NCBI GenBank assembly: GCA_003427395.1
Contig: BFEA01000310.1
Span: forward strand, 160,717-213,943
DNA: 53,227 bases
Source: Chara braunii
Lineage: Eukaryota > Streptophyta > Charophyceae > Charales > Characeae
Direction: 5' to 3'
Of the stretch, positions 30,941 to 41,735 are shown piece by piece. The notes under the pieces are model-generated. The model worked only from the letters and a program-made list of their open reading frames with translations. It ran no database searches and was not told the DNA's origin. The translations under genes were made by a program, and so were the position numbers. Within the stretch, counting starts at the first letter, position 1; each line of letters begins with the position of its first letter.

Positions 30941-31990
30941 TTCCTTAGTATATATGAAAATCAAAATATTCATACGCACTTCTTAGCGGTCTGGTGCGGG
31001 TTTGGTGGGTGGTGAAGCAAGATATGGATCCAAGTGCAACAAGAAGCCCCCCGCCTACCCTGCTGTACAAAAAAAGAAAAATATTCTCGACTATTTTTTA
31101 GAAAAAAAAAATTGTTCATGTGCACTTCTTAACAACACATTTTGGGTTTTACGTGTGGTGCAGCATGATGTGGAACCAAGCCCGAAGTCGTGGGGGGTGG
31201 TGCGGGGGGGGGGGACGGAGCCCCGCCCCCCCGCATCTTGAATTAAAAAAAAAAAACATATATTTCTTAGTATATATGAAAATCAAAACATTCATGCGCA
31301 GTTCTTAGCGACCTGGTGCGGGTTTGGAGGGTCGTGAAGCAAGATATGGATCCAAGTGCGACGAGAAGCCTTTCGCCTACCCTGCTCTAAAAAAAAAAAA
31401 ATAATATTCTCGACTATTGTTTAGAAAAAAAAATTGTTCATGCGCACTACTTAGTTGCCACATTTTGGGTTTTGCGTGTGGTGCAGCATGATGTGGAACC
31501 AAGCCCGAAGTGGGGAGGGGGGGTGCGGGGGGTGCTTGAATTAAAAAAAGGATACATATATTCCTTAGTATATATGAACATCAAAACATCCATGCGCACT
31601 TCTTAGCGGCCTGGTGCGGGTTTGGTGGGTCGTGAAGCAAGATATGGATCCAATTGCAACGAGAAGCTCCCCGACTACCCTGCTATATAAAAAAAATAAT
31701 AATATTATCGACTATTTNNNNNNNNNNNNNNNNNNNNNNNNNNNNNNNNNNNNNNNNNNNNNNNNNNNNNNNNNNNNNNNNNNNNNNNNNNNNNNNNNNN
31801 NNNNNNNNNNNNNNNNNNNNNNNNNNNNNNNNNNNNNNNNNNNNNNNNNNNNNNNNNNNNNNNNNNNNNNNNNNNNNNNNNNNNNNNNNNNNNNNNNNNN
31901 NNNNNNNNNNNNNNNNNNNNNNNNNNNNNNNNNNNNNNNNATACATATATTCCTTAGTATATATTAAAATCAATACATTCATACGCACTT
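30941..31990 (+). repeat. ~300-320-bp dimeric satellite array
   Basis: Units begin TTCCTTAGTATATATGAAAA at 30941, ~31262, 31561 and ~31950. Each unit has two related halves. The first has TTAGCGGTCTGGTGCGGGTT and GGTGAAGCAAGATATGGATC. The second has ACATTTTGGGTTTTACGTGT and GGTGCAGCATGATGTGGAAC. This is a dimeric higher-order structure. The N gap at 31718-31940 falls inside, so the copy number is unresolved. Confidence 0.85.
31718..31940. other. Assembly gap (223 N)
   Basis: Run of N within the satellite array. The true length is unknown. Confidence 0.99.
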
Positions 31991-32125
31991 CTTAGCGGCC
32001 CGGTGCGGGTTTGGTGGGTGGTGAGTCAAGAGCTTGACACGATGTTCATGATTGACTAGCCTCTCTGTTCTTTTACGTGCGGGCATTGCCCGCACCGCCC
32101 ACACCGTGGGCGCTAAGCTAGTATA

Positions 32126-32468
32126 TGATAACTGAGGCCGGGGACCTCACATTTCGACCCCGAAGTATCTGACAGCATCAACCATCTTAGCTTACGGCCC
32201 CATCCCAACCGAGGGCTATCCTAATGAAATCATCTTCCTCAAATGAATCGAATGACTATTCAATCCCTTATATTCTCTTAAAACTTCAACTTTCCCTAGC
32301 TGGAACTGTGGTCTTGAAAATTTCTGAGCTACAAGATGTTCAATGGGAAGCTGGGCCCGGTTTCCAGCAGGTGAAGCTCCCCACCAATAGATGGACCAAC
32401 CTGACAGGTAAACCCTCAATCCTAGTGGTTTTGTCACCACGGTCGGGATAGAGGGCTTATGAAAGGGG

Positions 32469-32508
<40 letters not shown>

Positions 32509-32752
32509 TGGTCTTGATACTGGTGGTGATACTGGTTGTACTTGGTTATGTTCATAATAAAGCTGAGTCCGAATAGATAGCTGTTCGGAGGTAGTTACGG
32601 TCTAAGTGTGGCCAGTTCATAGGGCCCATTGGTTTTCGTTTGATGAGTTTTCGAACTGGTGTACTTGGTATTAAGTTTTAATAGGGGATCTTTTTTCGAT
32701 CTCGAACCGGTACAGTCGGTGTTTGCATACTGTGATATCAGACCTAATAAGC
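32126..32752 (+). repeat. Right ~0.65-kb direct repeat
   Basis: Second copy of 30131-30796, sharing sequence from TGATAACTGAGGCC to CCTAATAAGC and then diverging (TGGTACTTGG...). It contains the LINE 3' hairpin GCTGGGCCCGGTTTCCAGC at 32350-32368 and a ~38-base poly-A (about 32469-32505). Confidence 0.88.
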
Positions 32753-33251
32753 TGGTACTTGGTTTCTCGAACCTTCGATAAGGCAAACTTTTTCGAGACC
32801 TGTCTGCTTCTCTCGATGATGACAAGCTTTTTCACCAAGTCTTTTTCTTGGTAGTATACGTAGGGTTCAATGAACGTAACTCATTTTCTGAGTAGTGTTC
32901 TCTACTTTCATGTTGCTCTGTGATGCACTTCCTTGGGGATGTCCACACCTCGCTTTGACACAGGATAAATGCTTTCATCACGACCTCCCATGCCAGCGAC
33001 CACCGCCTACCAAAGCCCCTGAAGACGGCTAGTGGCGACTACCGTCTTCCCCGGAATACAACGCACTCTTATTTTGGTTATATATGTCCATAAATATAGC
33101 TTGTATACATTCATTTTTAGGGTGTCTTTCTGGTCGGGCACGCCGTTTGCACCTTGTGTCCTATTCTGTTGACCATTCCACCTTGTGCTAATTCTTCAAG
33201 CCCAACCAATTCAATTACCTGTCGAATCTGGACAGGACGGCCTTTCAGGCC
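32753..33251. other. No recognisable gene
   Basis: Contains the short hairpin GAAGACGG...CCGTCTTC at about 33018-33046. CTACCGTCTTCCCCGGAATA here resembles CTACCGTCTTTCCCGAATAG near 33908. No ORF is assigned. Confidence 0.4.
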
Positions 33252-33640
33252 TTTTTTTTATTGTCATTATAGTATTACCGGGAACCCCATAGCAGCCACA
33301 TCCGTGCTCAAACCTCCAACGAGGGAACATGGGGGAGCTACGCCCACCAGCAGCTGCGATACCTGCTACAGCAGGTGGGCGATATCAGCCAGGGGTGAGC
33401 CGGTAGCATCAAGACCGAGCTTCTTCGATGGGCGAGTCTCTATGCCTTCTTTCCGATCCCCTCCCCCTATGAACATCAACAGTCTCTGCTCAATGATACT
33501 CAGGGGGACCAACGGCATATCTCTAGGTGGCGGGCACCAAGTTTGCCCAGGAAGGTACATGAGCCCAATGGGGATTGAACCCAAGACCTCCTGAATGCCA
33601 CTTGCGTGCCTTACCAACTGAGCTAGGCCGCTGGATCCCA
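33252..33640 (-). mobile_element. Second tRNA-derived SINE family, minus strand
   Basis: On the minus strand the head reads TAGCTCAGTTGGTA (A box, complement of 33612-33625) and GGGTTCAATCCC (B box, complement of 33571-33582). A ~300-bp non-tRNA body follows and ends in a short A-run (T-run 33252-33259 on plus). The D-arm and T-arm promoter elements are tRNA-like, but the anticodon arm does not fold convincingly, so this is a SINE and not a tRNA gene. Its body is unrelated to the SINE at 5217 and 22206. No TSD is clear. Confidence 0.75.
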
Positions 33641-34190
33641 TGTTGTTTTTTGTTTCACGGAAGTTGCATTCGATCGCGTTCGGGAACTTTACGATTATCA
33701 ATGTGTCACTTTCTTCTCCTTCTTCCTGCCCTCCTTCTCCTTCATCTTCCTCTCCCTATGTCGTCTGTTTATGGTTGCTGCTGATGTGGAATTTGTCTGA
33801 ATGTCCTTTCAAGTGTCTGCTATGCAGTTAACACCATCCAGTAGGTATGGTAGATTGACCTGTCCGTCGTAGTATATCTGGAAGGCTGGGTGAACGGGCA
33901 GGTCACCTACCGTCTTTCCCGAATAGAATGCACGGTCTTTAAGAAAAAAAGAAAAAAAAAACAGTCTTTATAGTCGAAATCTCAGAGTACATTCTTCCTA
34001 TAGTTGTATATAGACAGAAAAATGCCTCAAATACAGCTATAATAATGACCGTACAATGTATTTGGGCGAAGAAGGTAGATACAACCGTAAGGAGGACCGT
34101 ACGCGGAGGTAGTTACAGACACAGGCGATAAGTTCTGGGGTTACATTGCGGAGGTATTCGCGGCCTCCTTTTACTATTCATGAAATGAAA
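33641..34190. other. No recognisable gene
   Basis: It includes an imperfect stem-loop, GGTAGATTGACCTGTCCG with CGGGCAGGTCACCTACC (about 33847-33910). The rest is AT-rich with no ORF I can assign. Confidence 0.4.
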
Positions 34191-35340
34191 TGAAACCTTT
34201 TCAGAAAAAAAAAACAACAACACGAGCATGGCCCCTGCGCAAGAACGACACGCATAATCGAGAAGTAGGCGGAGTGTTGAGGAAAGTGGAAGTGCTGCAA
34301 ACAAGTCCCACAAGGATGCAAGGACATCAACAAAAGGATGCAATGACCAGGCAGACATGGAAAGCATCAAGCCATGCAAAAACCAAACAAGTCCAACAAG
34401 GATGCCACCACCAGGCAGACATGAAAAGCATCAAGGCATGCCAGAACCAAGCAAGCAAAAAGGCATCAAGGCAAAAGAGCAGTGAGGTGAACCACAGGCT
34501 GGAGGGCATGGGGAGGCGAGATGGCAGACAACATGCAAACACACTAAACAGGCAAACCAGAAAAAAAAATACAAGTCCCAAAGAAAACCAAGATCGAAAA
34601 AAATAAAAGTTCACGACGATAGATTGTTTCTTCGGAGTTGCACCGACTCATCAGGAGACTGAACCCTCGACAATCTGCAGAATCCCCGTATTGGATGGTT
34701 TGGGTCATGAACCCTTTGACCCTTGTTGAAGGCAGACTATCGCCCAAAACGGAACATAACAGCGTACAGCAACCCTGCGGAGCACCAGGCAACACAGTAG
34801 AGGGAACACGACTGCACAATGCCAAGAAGGACGGCAAGGAACAACTCGGCATGCAGCGCGGTAACCAAGCAGTGAAGCACAGGGCAACACCACCAAGGCA
34901 ACAACACTGCAAGGGAGGACAGGGCGAGTGAATGTCATTGAGCAGCACAGCAACCACGTGGTGAAGCACAAGGCAACACCAACAGGGCAACTGAACTACA
35001 AGGTGTGCAAGTTAGGGACACCCAAGGCACGCCCAGTGGAAAGGTGGCCAGGCAGCGAAGCAGCGAAGCGCAAGGCAACAATCAAACATGGCCACACCGC
35101 TCAGCGAACACAGCAATTTGCAGGGAACCACATGCGAAGCAAGCGGGAGAGGCAGCAAGACAGCGGTAGAGTGCAGACAACGCCCTCCACACATCCAACA
35201 CGGAAAGCGGCACATCACCTACTCACATCACGATTGAACTCCGCAGACTGTTGCTTCCCACCACCTGTTCAGGCAAGGAGTCACTCAGATGAACATCTGT
35301 CTTCACCTACAGAAACCACAGACATCCCGAACTGAGCTGC
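34191..35340. repeat. Decayed tandem repeats, no gene
   Basis: A 64-bp unit starting GGATGC with CCAGGCAGACATG and AAAGCATCAAG is repeated at 34336 and 34400. Another ~89-bp repeat, GTGAAGCACA(G/A)GGCAACACC, occurs at 34872 and 34961. Long minus-strand ORFs here come from stop-poor repeats and look non-coding. Confidence 0.5.
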
Positions 35341-36219
35341 CCCCCTAAGAGTGTTGTAGGCACAACAAATGAGGAATGGCCGAATGTTTGGCACTGCTAG
35401 AGGGTTCGCAGCTAGGGACACAAAAAATACTTTTTTTTGGAGAAAGGGGGAAAAAAAAAACATACCAAAAATTGATTTGTGTGTATGCGTGAAGGTGAGA
35501 AGATTTTTTTTTTTTTTTTTTTTTTTTGATCCACAAACCCCCTCTTCCCCCCGGCCAAACAAAAAAACAAATCGTGGCCGTCGGGGATTCATAGTCGTGG
35601 AGTGAATGACATTTTGTTTTATGCAAAGTCACCCACCATCTTCATGTTGCATAATGCCATAATCACATATGGGAAAACACAAATAGACCAAAGAACAAAA
35701 CCAGACAAGAACTTATTCCTTACTATCATTAAACTGCTACTCGTCATAATTTTTACCTCTTCAAACGGAAAGATGAACGCGAGGATATGCACGAAACGAT
35801 ATGCGCAAAGCAAGGAGAAGAACAAATTATCCAGCATTTGTAAAAAAGTACACTTTACTTTCTGCACAGACAAGTCGAGAAGACAACATCGCCCCTCCTG
35901 CATGAACCATGCTAGCATCTATTCCATTCGCTCGCTACAGGTTAACAAAAAACAGTGCACACGGAGAGGCTGTAGTACACCTTCCTGCCACCACACAATT
36001 GAAATGCCCATCGGCGGGCTACTTGAAACGCTGGTGTGCACAATCGTGCACAACGACGCTTACGAACGCACACAATCCAAATAAAACTCCATCACAAACG
36101 CGCGCATAAACACTTTGTACTCCACTACACGAAAGAACGAATCTGGCCGCCTGTGAACACTGCAATGACCTCATCAACAATGTCGGCGTGGACGCCAACA
36201 CGACTCAGTCGTGTTTCAT
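35341..36219. other. No recognisable gene
   Basis: A T-run at about 35504-35527 and AT-rich sequence. Nothing recognisable on either strand. Confidence 0.4.
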
Positions 36220-36766
36220 TTACTCCGCGAGAGCATCCCGCAGGGCCCGCGCTTCGTTTGTTGAAGTAATCATGGAGACAGGCTGTAAGGGCTCTTGAAT
36301 CTTGAGGTCCACACATTGTCGCACACCGTTAGCATCGACCTCCCATAGCAGATTCTAGTCGAATGGAATACCAATCTCGATGAAGATGCTGTGCAATATG
36401 TAGATGACAGTGAACTGTTGCGGGAGTGTGTCCAAGTTTGTCATGTGCGTCCGCAGAAACAGCCTCCACATGCCCTTCAGCCTGCCCCTCTTCACCGCTA
36501 CCCTCGCCACCTTCTGCTTGTTGTCAAAGCGCTTCTTGTCGACATGCTGATTGATGCCTCCGTACGGGACGACCATCCATTCCAACGGGCGGTTAGCCGT
36601 TGTCCGCCAAAACGTAGCCGTTCATCTGCACCCCGAACGGGAATGTCACGAGAGGACCACGGATCAACGACCCCGACTCTGTGCGGTTCCACAGGCTGGA
36701 CAGCTGGAGCACCCTGATGTCATGCCAGGTACCCGGGTATACACGCAAGTCGAGGTCAACAACAAC
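36220..36766 (-). pseudogene. PIF/Harbinger-type DDE transposase fragment, broken
   Basis: Reading the minus strand: VVVDLDLRVYPGTWHDIRV (from about 36766), then VLADNG with a stop and frameshift near 36590-36600, then EWMVVPYGGINQ, then GRLKGMWRLFLRTHM, then IYILHSIFIEIGIPFD, an in-frame TAG near 36355, and a C-terminal tail to the stop at 36220-36222. The spacing VVDLDL ... P-G-T/S-WHD-R ... LAD-GYP ... P-Y ... RxFGRLKGRWR fits the Harbinger (DDE_Tnp_4) family, which cuts and pastes DNA elements. The expected glutamate before GRLKG is not visible (VAVKRGRLKG). The N-terminal half is absent. I could not find the terminal inverted repeats. Confidence 0.72.
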
Positions 36767-37279
36767 CTATATGACACCCCAGACGTGGATCCAACGGCCT
36801 AGGAGGCGGCCGAGGCCGCGCAGCCGAGTTTCTGCACGGTCGTCCCAGGCCCAGGCGGGGGCGTGCGCGGGAAAACGGTGTGCGCACGCGGGCGTCGCAC
36901 GTCGGCCTCTAAGGCCCTGCTCCAAAAAAATTACAAAAAATCAAAAATTTGGGGGGGGTGTTTTTTGGTATGAGAGAAAAAAAAAAAAAATACAAAAATA
37001 ATAAATATTGATTGATTGATAGTTTTTTTTATTGATTGATTGATTGATTGATTTGTGGCGGAGGGTCCTCCCTCCCCTCCCCGGGTTCCTCCTGGCACAC
37101 ACACACACACACAGTGACACAGACAAAAATATATATATATAGTCGGTGAAACTCCGACAAAACAGTTTGTCACAACCCCTCGTTTGTTGTCCTCTTCTCT
37201 CTCTCTGCCTACGATTTACCGGGCAGTTCTGTTTGTGACGATATATATATATATATATATATATAATAATAAATAATAA
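36767..37279. other. Microsatellite-rich spacer
   Basis: GC-rich sequence to 36910, then (ATTG)n at about 37005-37052, (CA)n near 37098, and (AT)n near 37130 and 37242-37264. The arm at 37188-37250 is inverted relative to 41611-41670. No gene. Confidence 0.5.
37188..37250. repeat. Inverted-repeat arm paired with 41611-41670
   Basis: TGCCTACGATTTACCGGGCA and GTTCTGTTTGTGACGATATA here are the complement of TATCGTCACAAACAGAAC and TGCCCGGTGAACCGTAGGCA at the other site, continuing into CT-rich text. The arms are 4.4 kb apart. Confidence 0.75.
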
Positions 37280-37680
37280 TAACTAACCAACCCCCTAAAT
37301 ATTGGCTCTATAACACACATAATCAGCTAGGTATGCACCAACAACTTCCCGTGCCGCACAGCTGACCCATATACCCCCCAAAAACAAAGAACGCAATAAC
37401 CCCCACAATGATAACAAAATAGTTCTTTTTCTTTGTTAAACCCCCCCAAAAAAACCAAAAGTACAAAACAAAACTCAAAATATACAACAGGACACAGACC
37501 CACCACACCACCCGCCAAAACAGAGCCACCATGGCTGAATGAAAAAACACTACCGACACGCCTACACAAGAGCTAAACGCACACACATTGGCCCGTTGAC
37601 GCCAAACTGCCTCACCGCCATATCTACACGCCATGACAAACACCTCACCAACTCACCACCAAAAAAACGTACTCACCCAC

Positions 37681-37860
37681 CATTGTGCACTACCAAACAA
37701 GCAGCACACCTGCATACCCGGACGCTGATACATTCGAACTTGCAGCACTGTGCACTACCAAACGAGCAGCACACCTGCATACCCAGATGCTGATGCATTC
37801 GAGCTTACACCACTGCGCACTACCAAACGACCAACACCCCCCCGCACCCGAATACTGCCA
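37681..37860 (+). repeat. 65-bp tandem units inside the direct repeat
   Basis: Starts at 37681, 37745 and 37811 share GTGCACTACCAAAC, AGCAGCACACCTGCATACCC and ATTCGA. The same array lies at 51951, 52015 and 52079 in the right repeat. Two full units and a partial one. Confidence 0.85.
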
Positions 37861-38113
37861 GACACTGCTACATACCGGCAACCCACAAACGCGTGTCTCT
37901 CCCGCCCTACATCCCAAGCTATGGCTCCCTACCTCAATACCCGATGGCTACCCGTGAAACCCCTTCCACAAATATCCCTGCACCTGGATCGACTACCGAT
38001 ATATTCCCCTCCCCTAACTATCTATCGCCCACGAACCCATGGGGATCCACAGAGCAGGAGACATTCCAGCCTGATCCCACGCATGCGGTTAAGCACTCAC
38101 CACGACTACTCAT

Positions 38114-38571
38114 CTACCATACATACCCATATACTCCACCCACCCTCACAACCTCTCCCTCTCGCTCGTTCCTAAACTCTTTGCTCTCTGAAGCGGTGCA
38201 TTCGCGTGGCACACTATCCACCGTAGCCCGCAGATTGGTGAAGGTGGTTGCGCTGCACCCATAGATGCCATAGCCGGTGCTTACGGCACCACCTTCGGCA
38301 ACTAGTGCTTCCGTGATCGGCAGCGAGAATACACCCTGCGGTGACTTGCTCCTGCGGTCTGCGATTACCAGCGGCAACTTCAAGGTCCTGCACGATGGCT
38401 AAGATCAGGGATAATCTCCCCGACGCAGATATCATGGAACATATGGTAAGTTAAGCCCTTGAGCTCAACTCTACCACGTTCCCCTATGACCTCCCCCCTC
38501 ACCACCACCATGTGAGCCAGAGGATATACACCCTTTGATGAGCCGTGATCGGCGCAAGCGACGAAAAGCAC
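38114..38571 (-). other. Minus-strand ORF-like segment conserved in both direct repeats
   Basis: Two overlapping minus-strand frames read as plausible protein: GEVIGERGRVELKGLTYHMF (about 38500-38440) and GVFSLPITEALVAEGG with GYGIYGCSATTFTNLRATVD (about 38340-38215). The right repeat keeps the same text with substitutions. I recognise no domain. It could be an old gene captured by the repeat or chance ORFs preserved by recent duplication. Confidence 0.3.
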
Positions 38572-38877
38572 ATTAGGGGATGCGCCACCCCTCCTCCACC
38601 AGTAATACCACTGGTGTTGATGGCATTGACCATTAGGCTCACCACTTCTTCCCTCTCTCCTCTGCTATCGATTTGCCATATCTCTCTCTAACCCTCCCAT
38701 TGTGCAAAAAAGTGTTTTGTTGTTGCCAACAGATGCATACAAGGATTGGTGGTTGCGGCCCTATAACGACAAGGTATGTACTCCCTCTGCTCACAGATCC
38801 AATGGTAAATCTATGGCCGATGGAGATCCCCATAATTGGGTTGCTATGGTTGCATATTGCACTTCAACACACACACT

Positions 38878-41116
38878 ATCGGACTCGTATTGTTGCAACG
38901 CAGGGGTTAAGCCCACCTGTTGATCTCCGCCCGCTTGCCTGCGATGCATGCCTACCATTCTGTGAGCAAAGAGGAACACATGAGTCGCGAAAAGGGCGCA
39001 CCCCTCTTTAAAAGCTAATCAGACACATAACACTATACGCATGCAATATTTATACACCCACCCACCTTACCCCCTCCACCTACCTATGTAATCATTCCTT
39101 ATATACGCCCCCCCACCCAACCCTCTCCACCTACCCAACAATTCAACATTTGTATACACCCATCCACCCAAACACTTCAATGTACCCTGTCCACCCCATC
39201 ATATACACTAATGATCACACCATGGATACTCGATACCCTATGATTTGCAACGCCCACGCTGGATAGATAACACGCGCCCTTATCGTAAACTTCACGTTCG
39301 CCAACATAATGCTCTCACTGATTACCTACACACGAATACCCTACCAAACGAATTCCCCGCCGCACTAACCGTTGACATACGACTGAGCGCATGCAAAACA
39401 GATGACCACACCACAAAAAAAAGACGAATAAGTATTCACTAACAAGCAAAAAAAGCAGTCCCAGCGAGCGGGCTACAACTCAACACGCACTTGCCATTAC
39501 TAATACCTCAATATAATAAGCTCCTAACCCTTACTAGCTAAATGTCCGTGCCTTACAAACGCACACCCATTACGTTCGAAACTGAGATACACTAATGACC
39601 CAATAAGCTCCACATTGCGCAAAAACGATGGCAACTCCTTTTTTTTAGAAAGTGAATTTATGCCTATACCTGTGAATGGGCAGCTGAGATTGCGAACAAC
39701 CAAGTTTGCAGGAAAACAAAAATGACCCATCCAGGATGCCTATGCAAACTACAGGTAAAATTTTTGTGACAGATGCAATATACGAACTGTACGTACAACC
39801 CATTATATATGACAACATTTTTAGATATACAGTTGCGTGTATATATAATTTTCTCCGCTAAGGATTTCGCTACGAGAACTGCCTAAAAAATCAATGACAA
39901 AAGTAGTAAAAAATCCGCACATACGAAGGGAGGTTTTATCCATCGGCAAACGTGACGCCGGTGATATTTCTTGTATAACCAACAGGATTTTTGAAAGTTC
40001 ATTGATGGGTGGTTCTGATTTTTCTTATACATTTCAGTTTTTAATGATACATCTTGGTAGTGTTGTACCGTCTTGAACAATGTACAGTTGTCTGAAATAT
40101 TAAGATAATACTCGTTGCTCCAGAACCACTTAATTAGCTTACAGAACTTAATTGTATCCTACCTCCCAGATTAGAACCGTGACATATGTGACCTTCCCTT
40201 GTTGTTTATTCCTTGGAGGATTCTGACAAATAACCCACTTTCATTATTATGGTGGGTCGAAGTGTTGAATTAAGGTTCAGCACACGCTTTATCTTTTTTA
40301 GACTATTTCTAAGATCTATACAAACTATACAGATTGCGCAAACCGGACATCGGCGTGGTATAAAATAACAGGCTGGCAAAACCTTTTATGAGGATGGTGT
40401 AATTTAATTGTGACTATTGTACATAAGAGGCGCCATATCACTCTATATATATACACATATATGTGCTAATATATGCTTCAGTTGTTGTCTCTCTCTATAT
40501 ATATGAATACATATCACCTTCTCATGCACTATGGGACACCAGGCGAGGACCTTAATGACCGTCCTCATATTTTTGCATACTTCTTGCACAAACCCGGGGT
40601 ACTATATGGCACTCATTTGTACCGCTGCCCAGTGGGAACTGTGGAATGGTAGGACAACGACTTAGGTTATTGACAACATAAATGAATTCTTGCGAGGTTT
40701 GTCGAATTAAACAGTGTTCTGGATTACTAAGCGTCTCTCGTGCAATATTTGTCGGGATAGAGATGTGCTGCATCTTGGTTTTGGAATGCATTATTTGTGT
40801 TAGCACCATCCATTGCGACTGCCACCATATGTACGGAAGGGTGTCTAACATATCTTCATTATGCATATCCCTAACATCAAGATGTACGTTGCCCCTTCTG
40901 TTCTCAAGGACACTATCAGAAATGCATGATGGCACACTCAGACGAACGTCCTGTTGTTTGCTTGACCTGTGGGCAACATGTCCTCTGTCGGGATTGGATG
41001 GTTCGTACTAGCCGACCGACTGAATGCTGTAGTAGCGCAACTCTCCTTGGGTATCCCTGTGAACATCCCCGTCACCCTCACCGCAGTTTTCCTATCCGCC
41101 GAGGGGGTGACAAATG
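38878..41116. other. Interior of the candidate giant element, no recognisable gene
   Basis: Pyrimidine- and CA-rich sequence to about 39240, AT-rich sequence to 40500, and overlapping ORFs on both strands at 40552-41117. The last includes a plus-strand VCLTCGQHVLCRDWM with Cys pairs. None matches a family I know. Confidence 0.4.
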
Positions 41117-41735
41117 AAGTGTAGAAGAAACAGATAAAAAAAGATACCTAGAAAAAAAAACATAAAATAAAAAAAAGAAACCAAAAAGAAAACCAAAAAA
41201 GAGAAGAAAGAAATATGTGCTCTATGGGACGGTAATTGGATTATCTGTGGAATGCGTCACTTGCTTCGTCTGTTTAATGGACTTTCTTCTTCTATGGGGT
41301 TTGGTTTCCTCCGCCCTTTCTCTTTCTTTACCTCTGCGTACAAGTGGATCTTTGGGACACACGGCGATGGGGGCAGCCACCGCTCAACCTATCACACACC
41401 TGGCTAGCCTTGTACGTAAGAGGTGACGAACAGGCGGCGCTTTCCTTCCTTGCTTTTTTTCGCTTTTTTGTTTTGTTTTTTTTCGCCTTTGCGTCCCGAT
41501 TTTCAATGTGACAATATTTATATATATAATATATATATATATATATAATATATAGATATATAGATTTATATATATATATATATATGAATATATATATATA
41601 TGTATATATATATATATCGTCACAAACAGAACTGCCCGGTGAACCGTAGGCAGACAGAGAGAAAAGGACACTGATTTCCAATATGACAATATATATATAT
41701 CGATATATGCATATATATTATATATATTGTTCATA
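41117..41735. repeat. (AT)n arrays and inverted-repeat arm
   Basis: A-rich sequence, then TATATA arrays (about 41515-41617 and 41689-41728). Two related phrases, GATTTTCAATGTGACAATAT and GATTTCCAATATGACAATAT, frame a direct duplication. The segment at 41611-41670 is the inverted partner of 37188-37250. Confidence 0.65.

Larger units (their letters stand above)
30795..32118. mobile_element. Element with ~55-bp terminal inverted repeats and satellite interior
   Basis: The left end (30795-30850) and right end (32059-32118) are inverted: TGTGCGGGCGGTGCGGGCAG, TGCCCGCATGTAAAAGAGC, AGAGAGGC against TGTGGGCGGTGCGGGCAATG, CCCGCACGTAAAAGAAC, AGAGAGGC (right end read as complement). The ends contain smaller GCGGGCA/TGCCCGC palindromes. 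The perfect hairpin CATGAATGTTTTGA-AAA-TCAAAACATTCATG lies at 30881-30911. The interior is a satellite array with a 223-N gap. No transposase is visible. Confidence 0.7.
37280..38877 (+). repeat. Left ~1.6-kb direct repeat (candidate pseudo-LTR)
   Basis: It starts near TAACTAACCAACCCCCTAAA and ends TGCACTTCAACACACAC. It matches 51543-53167 throughout, including internal 65-bp tandem units and minus-strand ORF-like text. Differences are scattered substitutions and small indels such as poly-A length. (ATA)n or (AT)n precedes both copies. Confidence 0.93.

Noticed and set aside
30131-32752. LTR retrotransposon with 0.65-kb LTRs
   Set aside because: The shared sequence runs beyond the possible TG...CA ends, the repeat contains a poly-A LINE fragment, and there is no primer-binding site, polypurine tract or gag-pol inside.
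33571-33640. Functional tRNA gene on the minus strand
   Set aside because: A and B boxes are present but acceptor and anticodon stems do not pair well, and a long non-tRNA body follows; called a SINE.
34544-34990. Cys/Leu-rich minus-strand ORFs of 95-148 residues
   Set aside because: They run over decayed C/A-rich tandem repeats that lack stops on one strand; no domain and no coding signature.
38530-38575. Hammerhead ribozyme, known from some PLE pseudo-LTRs
   Set aside because: TTGATGA followed later by GAAAA is tempting, but CTGATGA is not met, the GAAA is not adjacent to a closed stem II, and the right copy reads AATGAACC.
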